Of a DNA stretch of 64,000 nt, positions 27,142-35,894 are shown piece by piece. The first letter of the stretch is position 1; each line of letters starts with the position of its first letter. Position numbers and translations under genes: made by a program. The notes under the pieces were generated by a model. It was given only the letters and a program-made list of their open reading frames with translations, had not been told where the DNA came from and searched no databases. Origin of the DNA: Mycetocola saprophilus (GTDB taxonomy: Bacteria; Actinomycetota; Actinomycetes; Actinomycetales; Microbacteriaceae). The stretch lies in NCBI RefSeq assembly GCF_000718085.1, contig NZ_JOEC01000002.1, positions 496,001 through 560,000 on the forward strand, read 5' to 3'.

Positions 27142-28095
27142 CTACACCTTGCGCAGCAGAACCGAGCTCACCGAGTGGTCGCCGTCCTTTTTCAGGACCA
27201 GCTTGGCGCGGGCCCGGGTGGGACGAATGTTCTGTTCCAGGTTGGGGCGGTTCACCTCGTTCCAGAAGTAGTGGGCGCGATCGCGAGCCTGCTCCTCGGT
27301 GAGGTCCGCATACACGTTGAAATACGAGTTGGGGTTGGTGAAGGCCCCGCGCTGCAGCGCCATGAAGCGCTCCTCATACCAGCGCGCGATATCGCCTGAG
27401 CGGGCATCCACGTAGATGCTGAAGTCAAACAGGTCACTCACCGCGAGGCCGCCACCGCGCGGCGGCTGCAAAACATTGAGGCCCTCGACAATCAGCACGT
27501 CGGGCTGTCGCACAACCACCGAGGCGTCGGGCACGATGTCATAGCTCTGGTGTGAGTAGAAGGGTGCCCGCACCTCGGGGGCACCACTCTTGACCTCGGC
27601 GATGAAGCGCAGCAGGGCCCGCCGGTCGTAGGACTCGGGGAATCCCTTGCGCGCCATGATGCCGCGGCGCTCCAGCTCGGCGTTGGGATAGAGGAACCCG
27701 TCGGTCGTGATCAGCTCGACCCGGGGGGTGTCCTCCCAGCGCGAGAGCAGCTCCCGCAGCAGCCGCGCAACCGTGGACTTGCCCACGGCCACCGACCCGG
27801 CGATGCCGATCACAAACGGGGTGGAGGCCCCCGCCGTTCCCAGGAAACCGGTGGTTTCGGCGTGCAGACGCTTGGCGTTGGCCACGTAGAGGCTGAGCAG
27901 ACGACTCAGCGGCAGGTAGACCTCGGCGACCTCGTCGATGTCCAGACGGTCACCCAGGCCGCGCAGCTGCACGATCTCGGCGCTGGTCAGCGGGATCGGC
28001 ATGGAGGGGGCCAGACGCGCCCACTCGTCCCGTGAAATTTCGACAAACGGGGTGCGGGTGGTGTCAGCGGATGATTCGACGCGGAGCTCGGACAT
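27142..28095 (-). CDS. coaA: Pantothenate kinase, type I
   Basis: CoaA phosphorylates pantothenate in the first step of coenzyme A synthesis. The 317 residues carry the P-loop [12 protein letters not shown] near residue 100. They also carry [18 protein letters not shown], the Tyr-containing [10 protein letters not shown], and IVEGLNVLQ, all typical of the CoA-regulated type I enzyme. The ATG at 28095 is preceded by TAGAAT with an 8-nt gap and no clear ribosome site. The gene is divergent from glmS with only 34 bp between the two start codons, so their promoters must overlap and possibly interfere. Confidence 0.96.
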   Translation of the reverse strand: MSELRVESSADTTRTPFVEISRDEWARLAPSMPIPLTSAEIVQLRGLGDRLDIDEVAEVYLPLSRLLSLYVANAKRLHAETTGFLGTAGASTPFVIGIAGSVAVGKSTVARLLRELLSRWEDTPRVELITTDGFLYPNAELERRGIMARKGFPESYDRRALLRFIAEVKSGAPEVRAPFYSHQSYDIVPDASVVVRQPDVLIVEGLNVLQPPRGGGLAVSDLFDFSIYVDARSGDIARWYEERFMALQRGAFTNPNSYFNVYADLTEEQARDRAHYFWNEVNRPNLEQNIRPTRARAKLVLKKDGDHSVSSVLLRKV

Positions 28096-28129
28096 AGAAA
28101 GTCATTCTATTCCCGGTATTGTTCTCTAT
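28096..28129. promoter_or_regulatory. Compact divergent promoter region of coaA and glmS
   Basis: Only 34 bp separate the two start codons. TAGAAT (28104-28109, complement strand) sits 8 nt from the coaA ATG and TATTGT (28117-28122) 7 nt from the glmS ATG. Both messages would be leaderless or nearly so, and each -35 region would lie in or near the other gene's start. Confidence 0.45.
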
Positions 28130-29980
28130 ATGTGTGGAATCGTTGGATATGTAGGTAGCGGCGCGAGCGTAGACGTGCTGATGTCCGGTCTGAGCCGACT
28201 CGAATACCGCGGATATGACTCCGCGGGAGTGGCCGTGATCGACGCCGAGGGGGAACTGTACACCCGCAAGCGTGCGGGTAAGCTCGCCGTGCTCGCGGGA
28301 GATCTGGAAGCGTCCCCGCTGCCCGAGAGCCATGTGGGTATTGGGCACACCCGGTGGGCAACCCACGGGGGGCCGACCGATGTGAACGCGCACCCGCACC
28401 TGGGTGACGAGGGCAAGCTGGCCCTGATCCACAACGGCATCATCGAAAACTTTGCGGTCCTGAAGGCCGAGCTGGTCGAGGCCGGTTACACCTTCGAGAG
28501 TGAGACGGACACCGAGGTCGCCGCCGTGCTGCTGGGCCGCGAATACCGCGAAACCGGCGACCTGCTGTCGGCCTTCCGCGCCGTCGTCAACCGCTTCGAG
28601 GGTGCCTTCACCCTGCTCGCCGTGCACCGCGACCAGCCGAACCTGGTGGTGGGCGCTCGTCGGAACTCCCCGCTGGTGATCGGCCTGGGCGACGGGGAAA
28701 ACTTCCTCGGTTCGGACGTGGCCGCCTTCATCGAGTACACCCGCAGCGCCCTGGCCATCGGCCAGGACCAGATCGTGGCGATCACCCCGGATGCCGTGGA
28801 GGTCACCGATTTCGACGGCAACGTCGTCGAGGTTGAGCCCTTCGAGGTCGAGTGGGATGCCTCCGCGTCGGATAAGGGTGGCTGGCCGAGCTTCATGGCC
28901 AAGGAGATCACCGAGCAGCCCGATGCCGTGGCCAACACCCTGCGCGGGCGTATCGCCGCCGACGAGACCGTGGTCATCCCCGAGCTGGACGGCCTGGATG
29001 AGCTGTTCACCGGCATCAACCGCATCGTTGTGGTCGCCGCCGGTACCGCCTCCTATGCGGGCCTGGTGGGCAAGTACGCGCTGGAGAAGTGGGCGCGCAT
29101 CCCCGCCGAGGTCGAGCTCAGCCACGAGTTCCGCTACCGCGACCCGGTGATCGATGAGCACACCCTGGTGGTCTCGATCAGCCAGTCCGGTGAGACCATG
29201 GACACCCTGATGGCCGTCAAGTACGCCCGCGAAAACGGTGCCAAGACCCTCTCCATCTGCAACACCCAGGGTGCGACGATTCCGCGTGAGTCCGACGCCG
29301 TGGTGTACACCCACGCCGGACCCGAGGTCGCCGTGGCCTCGACCAAGGCGTTTGTGGCGCAGATCACCGCGATCTACCTGCTGGCCCTGCACGTGGCGCG
29401 CGTGCGCGGTACCGTGTCCACCGCCGAGATCGCCGGATTCACCGCCGAGCTGCGCGCGATCCCCGAGAAGATCGTCACCGTGTTGCAGCAGACCGAGAGC
29501 ATCACCCAGCTCGCGCACTGGATGAGCGACTCGCGCGCGATCCTGTTCCTGGGCCGTCACGTGGGCTTCCCGATCGCGCTCGAGGGTGCGCTCAAGCTCA
29601 AGGAGCTCGCCTACATTCACGCCGAGGGCTTTGCCGCCGGTGAGCTCAAGCACGGACCGATCGCGCTGATCGAGCCGGGCCAGCCCGTGTTTGTGGTGGT
29701 TCCGAGCCCGCGCGGCTCCTCGACCCTGCACTCCAAGGTGGTGTCGAACATTCAGGAGATCCGCGCCCGCGGTGCCCGCGTGATCGCGATCGCCGAGGCC
29801 GGCGACGCCGCGGTGCTGCCCTTCGCCGACACCGTGATCCACATCCCGCTGGCAGCTCCGCTGTTTGAGCCGCTGCTGGCCGTGGTGCCGATGCAGATCT
29901 TCGCGATGGAGCTGGCCAATGCCAAGGGCCTCGACGTGGACCAGCCGCGTAACCTGGCCAAGTCGGTCACGGTGGAATAG
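28130..29980 (+). CDS. glmS: Glutamine-fructose-6-phosphate aminotransferase (isomerizing)
   Basis: GlmS makes glucosamine-6-phosphate from fructose-6-phosphate and glutamine, the entry to amino-sugar and wall synthesis. The 616 residues begin MCGIVGYVGSG, so Cys2 becomes the N-terminal glutaminase nucleophile. This fixes the start at 28130, although the open frame extends upstream. The glutaminase domain covers about 1-220, with GHTRWATHGGPTDVNAHPH. Two SIS sugar-isomerase domains follow, with SISQSGETMDTL and STKAFVAQ in the first. The C-terminus is DVDQPRNLAKSVTVE. No glmS ribozyme fold fits the 34-nt upstream gap. acpS follows after 3 nt and alr and tsaE overlap in turn, so this is an operon. 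Confidence 0.98.
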   Translation: MCGIVGYVGSGASVDVLMSGLSRLEYRGYDSAGVAVIDAEGELYTRKRAGKLAVLAGDLEASPLPESHVGIGHTRWATHGGPTDVNAHPHLGDEGKLALIHNGIIENFAVLKAELVEAGYTFESETDTEVAAVLLGREYRETGDLLSAFRAVVNRFEGAFTLLAVHRDQPNLVVGARRNSPLVIGLGDGENFLGSDVAAFIEYTRSALAIGQDQIVAITPDAVEVTDFDGNVVEVEPFEVEWDASASDKGGWPSFMAKEITEQPDAVANTLRGRIAADETVVIPELDGLDELFTGINRIVVVAAGTASYAGLVGKYALEKWARIPAEVELSHEFRYRDPVIDEHTLVVSISQSGETMDTLMAVKYARENGAKTLSICNTQGATIPRESDAVVYTHAGPEVAVASTKAFVAQITAIYLLALHVARVRGTVSTAEIAGFTAELRAIPEKIVTVLQQTESITQLAHWMSDSRAILFLGRHVGFPIALEGALKLKELAYIHAEGFAAGELKHGPIALIEPGQPVFVVVPSPRGSSTLHSKVVSNIQEIRARGARVIAIAEAGDAAVLPFADTVIHIPLAAPLFEPLLAVVPMQIFAMELANAKGLDVDQPRNLAKSVTVE

Positions 29981-29983
29981 AGC

Positions 29984-30346
29984 ATGATTGTGGGAATCGG
30001 GGTGGACCTCGTGGACCTGCCCCGATTTCTGCGGACGCTGGAACGTACCCCCGCGCTGCGCGAGCGCCTGTTCACCCCCGCCGAGCGGGAGCTGACCGGG
30101 CGCTCGCTCGCCGGGCGGTTCGCCGCCAAGGAGGCGCTGATCAAGGCGCTGGGCGGCAGCGAGGACGTGTTTTGGCAGGAGATCGAGGTGCTCGGGGATT
30201 CCTCGGGCGCGCCGATCCTGACCACCAGCGGGAGCACCGCCCGCCGGCTGGCGGAGCGGGGAATTGAGAGCGTTCACCTCTCGATCTCGCATGATGGGGA
30301 CGCGGCCATCGCGTTTGTGGTGGCCGAGGGAGGGGGACCCCGATGA
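29984..30346 (+). CDS. acpS: Holo-[acyl-carrier-protein] synthase
   Basis: AcpS moves the phosphopantetheine arm of coenzyme A onto acyl carrier protein. The 120-residue product has the metal-binding GIGVDLVDLPRF at the N-terminus and AGRFAAKEALIKALGG with the second acidic ligand (residues about 43-58). The C-terminal SISHDGDAAIAFVVAE is also conserved. The ATG lies 3 nt after the glmS stop. Its stop overlaps the alr ATG (ATGA, 30343-30346), so translation is coupled. Confidence 0.95.
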   Translation: MIVGIGVDLVDLPRFLRTLERTPALRERLFTPAERELTGRSLAGRFAAKEALIKALGGSEDVFWQEIEVLGDSSGAPILTTSGSTARRLAERGIESVHLSISHDGDAAIAFVVAEGGGPR

Positions 30347-31482
30347 GCCCACGACGCGAAATTCTGGTGGATGCCGCCCGAATCGAACACAACGTGGCAT
30401 CCATCGTCGCCCGGGTCGCCCCGGCCGACGTGCTCGCGGTGGTCAAGGCCAACGCCTACGGGCACGGCGCGCTGCTGTGCGCGCGGGCCGCGATGCGCGG
30501 CGGTGCCCGGGGGATCGGGACCGCCGACCTCGGCGAGGCGCTGGCGCTGCGGGCCGCGGGTTTTGAGGGGCCGATCCTGTGCTGGCTGCACGGATCCGAT
30601 ACCGACTTTGCGGCGGCCTTTACCGCCGAAATCGCGCTGGTGGCCTCGGGCCCCGCGCAGCTCGCCCGCATGCGTGCGGCCGCCGAGGCACTGGGACGTC
30701 CCGGCGAGGTGCACCTCAAGGTGGACACCGGGCTGTCCCGGAACGGCACCGCGCCCGCCCAGTGGGAGGCGCTGTTCGCCGATGCCCACGCCGCCGAGCA
30801 GGCGGGTGCGCTGCGAATCACCGGGCTGATGAGCCACCTGGCCAATACCTCCCCCGAGGAGGACCGCGCGCAGCTCGCGCGCTTCACCGAGGCCGAAAAC
30901 CTGGCCGCGGCCGCGGGCCTCGACCCGCGGTGGCGACACCTGGCTGCCACCGCCGGGGCGCTCAAGCTTCCCGAAACCCGCGGCACCCTGGTGCGGATCG
31001 GCATCGGGATTCTCGGGCTCAGCCCGTTTGAGGACGATACCCCCGCCGACTGGAATCTGCGCCCTGCGCTGCGCCTGGAAACCGAGGTTGCCGCGGTGCG
31101 CACGGTTCCCGCGGGCACCGGCGTCTCCTATGGCTACCGCTATCGAGCCGACACCGAAACCACCCTGGCCCTGATCCCGCTGGGCTATGCCGACGGGATT
31201 CCCCGGCACGCCTCGGGCCGCGCCGACGTGAGCATCAACGGCACCCGCTATCCGCTGGTGGGTCAGATCGCGATGGACCAGTTTGTGGTCAACCTCGGCA
31301 CCGATACCGCGGCCGTGGGGGACCGGGTGGTGGTGATCGGGGATCCCGCCGCGGGCGAACCCGGTGCCGATGACTGGGCGCGGGCCGCCGACACCATCAA
31401 CTATGAAATCGTGACCCGGCTGGGTGGACGCATCACCCGAGCGCCGCAGCCGGCTCACCCGAGTGGAGACGAACCTCGATGA
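30343..31482 (+). CDS. alr: Alanine racemase
   Basis: Alr makes D-alanine for peptidoglycan with PLP. The 379 residues have the PLP lysine in VVKANAYGHGALL near residue 35. The middle barrel has HLKVDTGLSRNG. The second catalytic residue is the Tyr of TGVSYGYRYRA near residue 264, and PLGYADGIPRHASG and QIAMDQFVVNLG follow. It overlaps acpS by 4 nt and tsaE by 4 nt. The alr-tsaE-tsaB-rimI-tsaD order is common in Actinobacteria. The last 25 residues are an extra tail of low complexity. Confidence 0.97.
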   Translation: MSPRREILVDAARIEHNVASIVARVAPADVLAVVKANAYGHGALLCARAAMRGGARGIGTADLGEALALRAAGFEGPILCWLHGSDTDFAAAFTAEIALVASGPAQLARMRAAAEALGRPGEVHLKVDTGLSRNGTAPAQWEALFADAHAAEQAGALRITGLMSHLANTSPEEDRAQLARFTEAENLAAAAGLDPRWRHLAATAGALKLPETRGTLVRIGIGILGLSPFEDDTPADWNLRPALRLETEVAAVRTVPAGTGVSYGYRYRADTETTLALIPLGYADGIPRHASGRADVSINGTRYPLVGQIAMDQFVVNLGTDTAAVGDRVVVIGDPAAGEPGADDWARAADTINYEIVTRLGGRITRAPQPAHPSGDEPR

Positions 31483-31955
31483 CCGACCAGACAGTGCTGA
31501 CCCCCGGCACCTTCCCGATGCCCACCCCCGCGGACATGCACGCGTTCGGGATCGCGCTGGGCCGGGAGCTGGGAGCCGGCGACCTGATCGTGCTGACCGG
31601 ACCGCTGGGCGCGGGCAAAACCACGCTGACCCGGGGGATCGGCGAGGGTCTGGGGGTGCGTGGTCCGGTGACCAGCCCCACCTTTGTGCTCGCCCGCACC
31701 CACCCGAGCCTGGTTGACGGAGTGCCGCTGGTCCACGTGGACGCCTACCGGCTGAGCAACGCCCTCGAGGTGGACGACCTGGACCTCGACCTGGATCACT
31801 CGGTGGTCATCATCGAGTGGGGCCACGAGGTGGCCGGGGTGCTCGCCGATGAGTGGTGGGAGATCACGATCGAACGGCCCACGGCCGGAGCGGCCGACGA
31901 GATGGACGTCGAGTCCGAGCCGCGTACGGTCCGCATCGAACGGGTCGGCGTCTAG
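31479..31955 (+). CDS. tsaE: tRNA t6A biosynthesis ATPase TsaE
   Basis: TsaE is the ATPase that resets the TsaB-TsaD complex, which adds threonylcarbamoyl to A37 of tRNAs that read ANN codons. The 158-residue product has Walker A GPLGAGKTTLTRG near residue 45. TSPTFVLARTHPS and VHVDAYRL follow, and VIIEWGHEVAGVL includes the conserved Trp. The ATG overlaps the alr stop. The C-terminal 30 residues (from WWEITIER) form the usual beta extension. tsaB follows after 39 nt but appears to have its own promoter. Confidence 0.95.
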   Translation: MTDQTVLTPGTFPMPTPADMHAFGIALGRELGAGDLIVLTGPLGAGKTTLTRGIGEGLGVRGPVTSPTFVLARTHPSLVDGVPLVHVDAYRLSNALEVDDLDLDLDHSVVIIEWGHEVAGVLADEWWEITIERPTAGAADEMDVESEPRTVRIERVGV

Positions 31956-31982
31956 CGGACGAGCATCTCGCGCGGTCGGCGG

Positions 31983-31988
31983 TATCCT
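31983..31988 (+). promoter_or_regulatory. Putative -10 box (TATCCT) of tsaB
   Basis: TATCCT ends 6 nt before the tsaB ATG at 31995 in a 39-nt gap after tsaE, which suggests an internal leaderless promoter in the operon. Confidence 0.45.
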
Positions 31989-31994
31989 GGACAT

Positions 31995-32642
31995 ATGTTT
32001 TTGGCCATTGATACCTCCACCGGAACCGGCGTCGCCCTCGTGGACGGCACCGGGAAAATCCGGGCGTCCCGCGTTCTGGAAGACACCCGGCGGCACGTCG
32101 AGGTGGTGGGCACCTTCATTCAGGAGGTGCTGAGCGAGACCGGCACTGCCCCGGCTCAGGTCACCGCCGTGGCCGCGGGCATGGGCCCCGGGCCCTTTAC
32201 CGGGCTGCGGATCGGGATCGCCGCCGCACGCGCCTTCGGGCAGGGTGCGCACATCCCGGTGATCCCGCTGGTGAGCCACGACGCCCTGGCCCTGGAATGG
32301 TACGAAAACGGCGGGACCGGCGAACTGCTGGTCACCACCGATGCGCGTCGTCGCGAACTCTACTGGTCGCGCTATACCGGGCTGGACACCGATGGCATTC
32401 CGGTTCGGGTGGCCGGGCCCTCCCTCGATCGTCCCGACGATCTCGACGCCGCCGAAACCGCGCGGCTGGCGGACGGTACCGCGGCTCCGCACCGGGTAGA
32501 CGCCGTCGGGATCCCCGCCGGGGCCCTGGGCATCCTGGCGCTCCGGGTACAGACCTCCGGGCGCGAACACGCGGCCGATGAGGCGCTGTACCTGCGCCCG
32601 CCGGACATCGCCGCGCAGGGTCCGCGCAAGCGGGTGAGCTAG
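31995..32642 (+). CDS. tsaB: tRNA t6A biosynthesis protein TsaB
   Basis: TsaB is the inactive ASKHA-fold partner that dimerises with TsaD to make t6A. The 215 residues begin MFLAIDTSTGTGVALVDG and contain AAGMGPGPFTGLRIGIAAARA (near residues 56-76), the typical TsaB signature. SHDALALEW and DARRRELYWSRY also fit. It lacks the metal-binding HxxxH of TsaD, as expected. The stop TAG shares its last base with the rimI start (TAGTG). Confidence 0.95.
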   Translation: MFLAIDTSTGTGVALVDGTGKIRASRVLEDTRRHVEVVGTFIQEVLSETGTAPAQVTAVAAGMGPGPFTGLRIGIAAARAFGQGAHIPVIPLVSHDALALEWYENGGTGELLVTTDARRRELYWSRYTGLDTDGIPVRVAGPSLDRPDDLDAAETARLADGTAAPHRVDAVGIPAGALGILALRVQTSGREHAADEALYLRPPDIAAQGPRKRVS

Positions 32643-33172
32643 TGAGCGAGAACCCTCAGGCGCCCGGCCCGCAGATCGACCCGGTGTGGAGCCTGCGCAC
32701 GGCCACCGCCGAGGACCTGGACGCGATCATGGCGATCGAGACCGCCGAGTTTTCCAGCGACGCCTGGTCCAGCCAGGCCATGGCCGCCGACCTCGCCTCC
32801 CCGCACACGCACTACCTGGTGGCATCCTTCGCCGGGGGACCGCGGGAGATCATCGGCTACGCGGGTCTGTTCGCCCCGGCGGGTGGGCTGGACGCCGACA
32901 TCCAGACCATCGCCGTGTCCGCTCGGGCCCGGCGCCTGGGGATCGGCCGCGGGCTGATGACCGCGCTGATCGAGATTGCCCGCGCCCAGCGCATCCGCGA
33001 GGTCTTCCTCGAGGTGCGCGAGGACAAACCGGCCCCGCGCACCCTCTACCGCGACCTCGGATTCGAGGAGATCGCCGAGCGGCCGGGGTACTACCAGCCC
33101 GATAACGTCACCGCGATCGTGATGCGTCTGAGCATCCCGCAGCCCGAAACCGGCATCGGCCGGAACGCCTAG
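32642..33172 (+). CDS. rimI: Ribosomal protein S18 alanine N-acetyltransferase-like (RimI)
   Basis: A single GNAT domain of 176 residues. It has LRTATAEDLDAIMAIETAEF at the N-terminus and ADIQTIAVSARARRLGIGRGLMTALIE with the acetyl-CoA loop RRLGIG near residue 100. It also has EVFLEVREDKPAPRTLYRDLGFEEI, the RimI-type end. The GTG at 32642 overlaps the tsaB stop by one base. RimI acetylates the N-terminal Ala of S18 in Escherichia coli; in Actinobacteria the enzyme has a broader set of targets, so the substrate is inferred. The placement between tsaB and tsaD is conserved. Confidence 0.92.
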   Translation: MSENPQAPGPQIDPVWSLRTATAEDLDAIMAIETAEFSSDAWSSQAMAADLASPHTHYLVASFAGGPREIIGYAGLFAPAGGLDADIQTIAVSARARRLGIGRGLMTALIEIARAQRIREVFLEVREDKPAPRTLYRDLGFEEIAERPGYYQPDNVTAIVMRLSIPQPETGIGRNA

Positions 33173-33196
33173 ATTTCCCCGCTACGAAGGAACACC

Positions 33197-34273
33197 ATGA
33201 ACCGCGAAAACCCGCTTGTCCTCGGGATCGAAAGCTCCTGCGACGAGACCGGCATCGGCATCGTGCGCGGCACCACCCTGCTGAGTAATACGATCGCCTC
33301 CTCGATGGATGAGCACGCGCGCTACGGCGGCGTGGTCCCCGAGGTGGCCGCCCGGGCGCACCTGGAGGCGATGGGTCCCTCGATCGAGGCGGCGATGACC
33401 GAGGCGGGTGTGACCTTCGAGGAGCTCGACGCGATCGCCGTGACCAGCGGCCCCGGCCTCTCCGGTGCGCTGATGGTGGGGGTGGGTGCGGCCAAGGCGC
33501 TCGCGCTGTCCACCGGCAAGCCCTTCTACGCCGTGAACCATCTGGTGGGCCACGTGGGCGCCGACATCCTGGACACCCGCGGGGAACCCTTCGACTACCC
33601 CACCATCGCGCTGCTGGTCTCCGGCGGGCACACCTCGCTGCTGCTCGTGCGCGACCTGGTGGGGGATGTGGAACTGCTCGGCGAGACGATCGACGACGCC
33701 GCCGGTGAGGCCTTCGACAAGGTCGCCCGGATCCTCGGCCTGCCCTACCCCGGCGGCCCGCAGATCGACCGTGCGGCCGAGGGGGGTAACCCCGCGGCGA
33801 TCCGTTTCCCGCGCGGGCTGAGCCTGCCCAAGGACATGGCCGCACACCGCTATGACTTCTCCTTCTCGGGGCTCAAGACCGCGGTGGCGCGCTGGGTCGA
33901 GCGGGCCGAGGACGCCGGGGAAGAGGTACCGATCGCCGATGTGGCCGCGAGCTTCCGCGAGGCCGTGGTGGACGTGCTGGTGACCAAGGCCATCAACGCC
34001 TGCACGGATCTGGGCGTTCCGCGCCTGCTGCTCGGTGGCGGTGTGGTCGCTAACGCGCGTCTGCGCGAGGTCGCCGCCGAGCGCGCCGCGGCCGCCGGGG
34101 TGGCCCTGCGGATTCCGCCGTTCTCGCTGTGCACCGATAACGGGGCGATGATCGCCGCGCTCGCCGCCCAGCTGATCATGGCCGGCAAGGAGCCCTCGAG
34201 CCTCGGGGTCGCCGCCGACTCAACCCTGCCGGTCACCGAGATCCAGGTGGCCGAGCTCACCGCCGGCAGCTAG
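33197..34273 (+). CDS. tsaD: tRNA t6A threonylcarbamoyltransferase TsaD
   Basis: TsaD is the catalytic subunit that transfers threonylcarbamoyl to A37 of tRNA. The 358 residues have [16 protein letters not shown] at the N-terminus and the iron-binding pair in [11 protein letters not shown] (HxxxH, near residues 115-119). [13 protein letters not shown], the nucleotide-binding [20 protein letters not shown] and the C-terminal [12 protein letters not shown] are also present. The ATG follows GAAGGAAC. It closes the glmS-acpS-alr-tsaE-tsaB-rimI-tsaD cluster. The next gene downstream is convergent. Confidence 0.97.
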   Translation: MNRENPLVLGIESSCDETGIGIVRGTTLLSNTIASSMDEHARYGGVVPEVAARAHLEAMGPSIEAAMTEAGVTFEELDAIAVTSGPGLSGALMVGVGAAKALALSTGKPFYAVNHLVGHVGADILDTRGEPFDYPTIALLVSGGHTSLLLVRDLVGDVELLGETIDDAAGEAFDKVARILGLPYPGGPQIDRAAEGGNPAAIRFPRGLSLPKDMAAHRYDFSFSGLKTAVARWVERAEDAGEEVPIADVAASFREAVVDVLVTKAINACTDLGVPRLLLGGGVVANARLREVAAERAAAAGVALRIPPFSLCTDNGAMIAALAAQLIMAGKEPSSLGVAADSTLPVTEIQVAELTAGS

Positions 34274-34282
34274 GAACCGGGG

Positions 34283-34347
34283 TCACTCGCGGGACTGGTT
34301 GTGGTTCGCGGGGAGGGGGCTTTCGGGAGCGGTTGCCCGACGGGGGC
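34283..34347 (-). pseudogene. Degenerate duplicate of the methyltransferase gene's 3' end
   Basis: Directly downstream of the next gene's stop is a partial copy of its own last codons, shifted by 68 bp. A 23-bp identical block is at 34295-34317 and 34363-34385. The copy would read ATAPESPLPANHNQSRE and then TGA, against ATVLEGTLPANHNQIRES in the gene. It is not in frame with the gene and has no start of its own. Confidence 0.6.
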
Positions 34348-35169
34348 TTAGGATTCGCGGATCTGGTTGTGGTTCGCGGGGAGGGTGCCCTCCAGCACCG
34401 TTGCCTCACGGGCCGGATCGTGGCTTGCGTGCGGGCGGAGCCCGGCGGCGGCAAAGGCGTCGCGTAGGGTACCGAGCTGCGCGGCCGAGATCTCGATCAG
34501 CAGACTCCCGCCCGGCCGTAGCCAGCGGGCGGCATCGGCGAGGATCCGTCGGTGGATGCTCAGGCCGTCGTGTCCACCGTCCAGGGCCGTGGTGGGTTCA
34601 TAATCGCGCGCCTCGGCGGGCATCCCGGCGATGCTGTCGGTGGGCACATAGGGGGCGTTGGCCACGATCACGTCGAAGGTGCCCAGCAGGCTCGGGGGTA
34701 GCGCGGCGTAGAGGTCGCCGAGATACAGCGGAACGTCCGTGCCGAGGTTCTGGCGGGCCCATTCGAGGGCGAGGGCGTCGCTGTCGGTGGCGATCAGGCG
34801 GGCATCGGGCACGTGTTCGCGCACGGCCAGGGCGATGGCACCGGAGCCGGTGCAGAGGTCTAGGATCTGCGCCCCCGGGGTCTCAAAGGAGCGGGCAATG
34901 GCGCGCAGCGCCAGATACTCGGTGCGGCGGCGCGGAACAAAAACCCCCGAGCCCAGGCGCACCCGCAGCCCGAGAAAGGCCGCCCAGCCGAGCACCTGTT
35001 CGAGGGGTTCCCCGGCGATCCGGCGCCTGATTAGTGCCTCGGTTTGCGCCGCGCCCCGGACCTCCCAGGCTTCGGCCAGCAGCGCTGCCTCCTCGGCGGC
35101 AAACACACAACCCGCCGCGCGGAGCCGGTCGGTGACCGGTTCCCAGGGGAATTGCGTCGTGGAGCGCAT
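34348..35169 (-). CDS. PrmC-related putative protein N5-glutamine methyltransferase
   Basis: A class I SAM-dependent methyltransferase of 273 residues related to HemK/PrmC, which methylates the GGQ glutamine of release factors. The SAM motif is ILDLCTGSGAIALAV near residue 100. The catalytic NPPY motif appears as NAPYVPT near residue 165, a variant seen in the actinobacterial PrmC-related subfamily of unknown substrate. The true prmC is normally next to prfA, which is not here, so this is more likely the paralogue. The ATG at 35169 is 6 nt from TAGCAT on the same strand, so it looks leaderless. The last 20 codons are duplicated just downstream. Confidence 0.85.
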   Translation of the reverse strand: MRSTTQFPWEPVTDRLRAAGCVFAAEEAALLAEAWEVRGAAQTEALIRRRIAGEPLEQVLGWAAFLGLRVRLGSGVFVPRRRTEYLALRAIARSFETPGAQILDLCTGSGAIALAVREHVPDARLIATDSDALALEWARQNLGTDVPLYLGDLYAALPPSLLGTFDVIVANAPYVPTDSIAGMPAEARDYEPTTALDGGHDGLSIHRRILADAARWLRPGGSLLIEISAAQLGTLRDAFAAAGLRPHASHDPAREATVLEGTLPANHNQIRES

Positions 35170-35175
35170 GGCGAC

Positions 35176-35181
35176 ATGCTA
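35176..35181 (-). promoter_or_regulatory. Putative -10 box (TAGCAT), leaderless spacing
   Basis: On the minus strand TAGCAT ends 6 nt before the ATG at 35169. Confidence 0.45.
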
Positions 35182-35355
35182 CGTCCGACCGCCGTGAGAA
35201 ACCAGGGTTTTGTCGAATATCGGCCCCGAAGTGGTGGGGACATTCACGCTGCCGTAGCGGCGGCCCTCCCGATACGCGGCCGAATTCGGATAGTCTACCC
35301 AGGACGCGGGGACCCCGCGCCCGTGGAACGCGAGAGCACCGGTTCGGAGGAGCCC

Positions 35356-35850
35356 ATGACCACCCCAGGATTCCCGAATCCCGGCCAGCCCGCTCCCGGC
35401 GAGCCCGCTCCCGGCCAGTCCGCTCCCGGCCAGCCAACTCCCGGCGAGCCCACGCCCGGCTGGGGCGATGCTGCTGCCGGAGCCCGACCCACGCCCGGCT
35501 GGGGCGATGCTGCTGCGGGGCTCCCCGCCGCCCCCGGTGCGGGTGCTCAGCCCGGCTGGAACGACGCCGCCGCGGGATACACCGGTTTTGCGCCCGGCGC
35601 CCCGCCGACCGCACGGGCCACCGCCACCTTTGTCCTGGGCCTGATCGGCCTGATCGGGGGCATCGTGTTTGGGTGGGGATTCCCCGCCTCAATCATTGCC
35701 CTGGCCCTTGCGCCCGGTGCCCTGCGCGCGGACCCCGCCGGTCACGCGCGCGCTCGCCGCGGGCGCACCCTGGCCGTGGCGGGGTTGATCGCCACCGCGC
35801 TGTGGGCGGGCTACAGTCTGCTGCGCATCATCGAGCTGGTTCTCGGCTAG
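35356..35850 (+). CDS. Pro-rich small membrane protein, DUF4190-like
   Basis: A 164-residue protein. Residues 1-35 are pentapeptide repeats (PGQPA, PGEPA and similar), then two copies of a 13-residue unit with TPGWGDAAAG at 39-bp period (35449 and 35488). The C-terminal half has two hydrophobic helices: TFVLGLIGLIGGIVFGWGFP and LAVAGLIATALWAGYSLLRI. Between them is a basic loop (RADPAGHARARRGRT). This is the layout of DUF4190-type proteins found three more times at 37604-39107, though the sequence is more diverged. The ATG at 35356 follows CGGAGG. The function is unknown; such proteins have a Pro-rich cytoplasmic tail and two membrane helices. Confidence 0.7.
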   Translation: MTTPGFPNPGQPAPGEPAPGQSAPGQPTPGEPTPGWGDAAAGARPTPGWGDAAAGLPAAPGAGAQPGWNDAAAGYTGFAPGAPPTARATATFVLGLIGLIGGIVFGWGFPASIIALALAPGALRADPAGHARARRGRTLAVAGLIATALWAGYSLLRIIELVLG

Positions 35851-35894
35851 CAGCGTAGACCGTAACCTCCACCGGAGGTTATCCCCGCGAGTGA

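Noticed and set aside
28096..28129. A glmS ribozyme upstream of glmS
   Set aside because: The gap to coaA is only 34 nt, far too short for the ribozyme, and no core sequence is present.
28064..30400. A 778-codon minus-strand frame opposite glmS and acpS
   Set aside because: No recognisable protein features; it is the antisense of well-supported genes.
34348..35169. The methyltransferase as the true release-factor enzyme PrmC
   Set aside because: It has NAPY instead of NPPY and is not next to prfA, so it fits the PrmC-related paralogue better.
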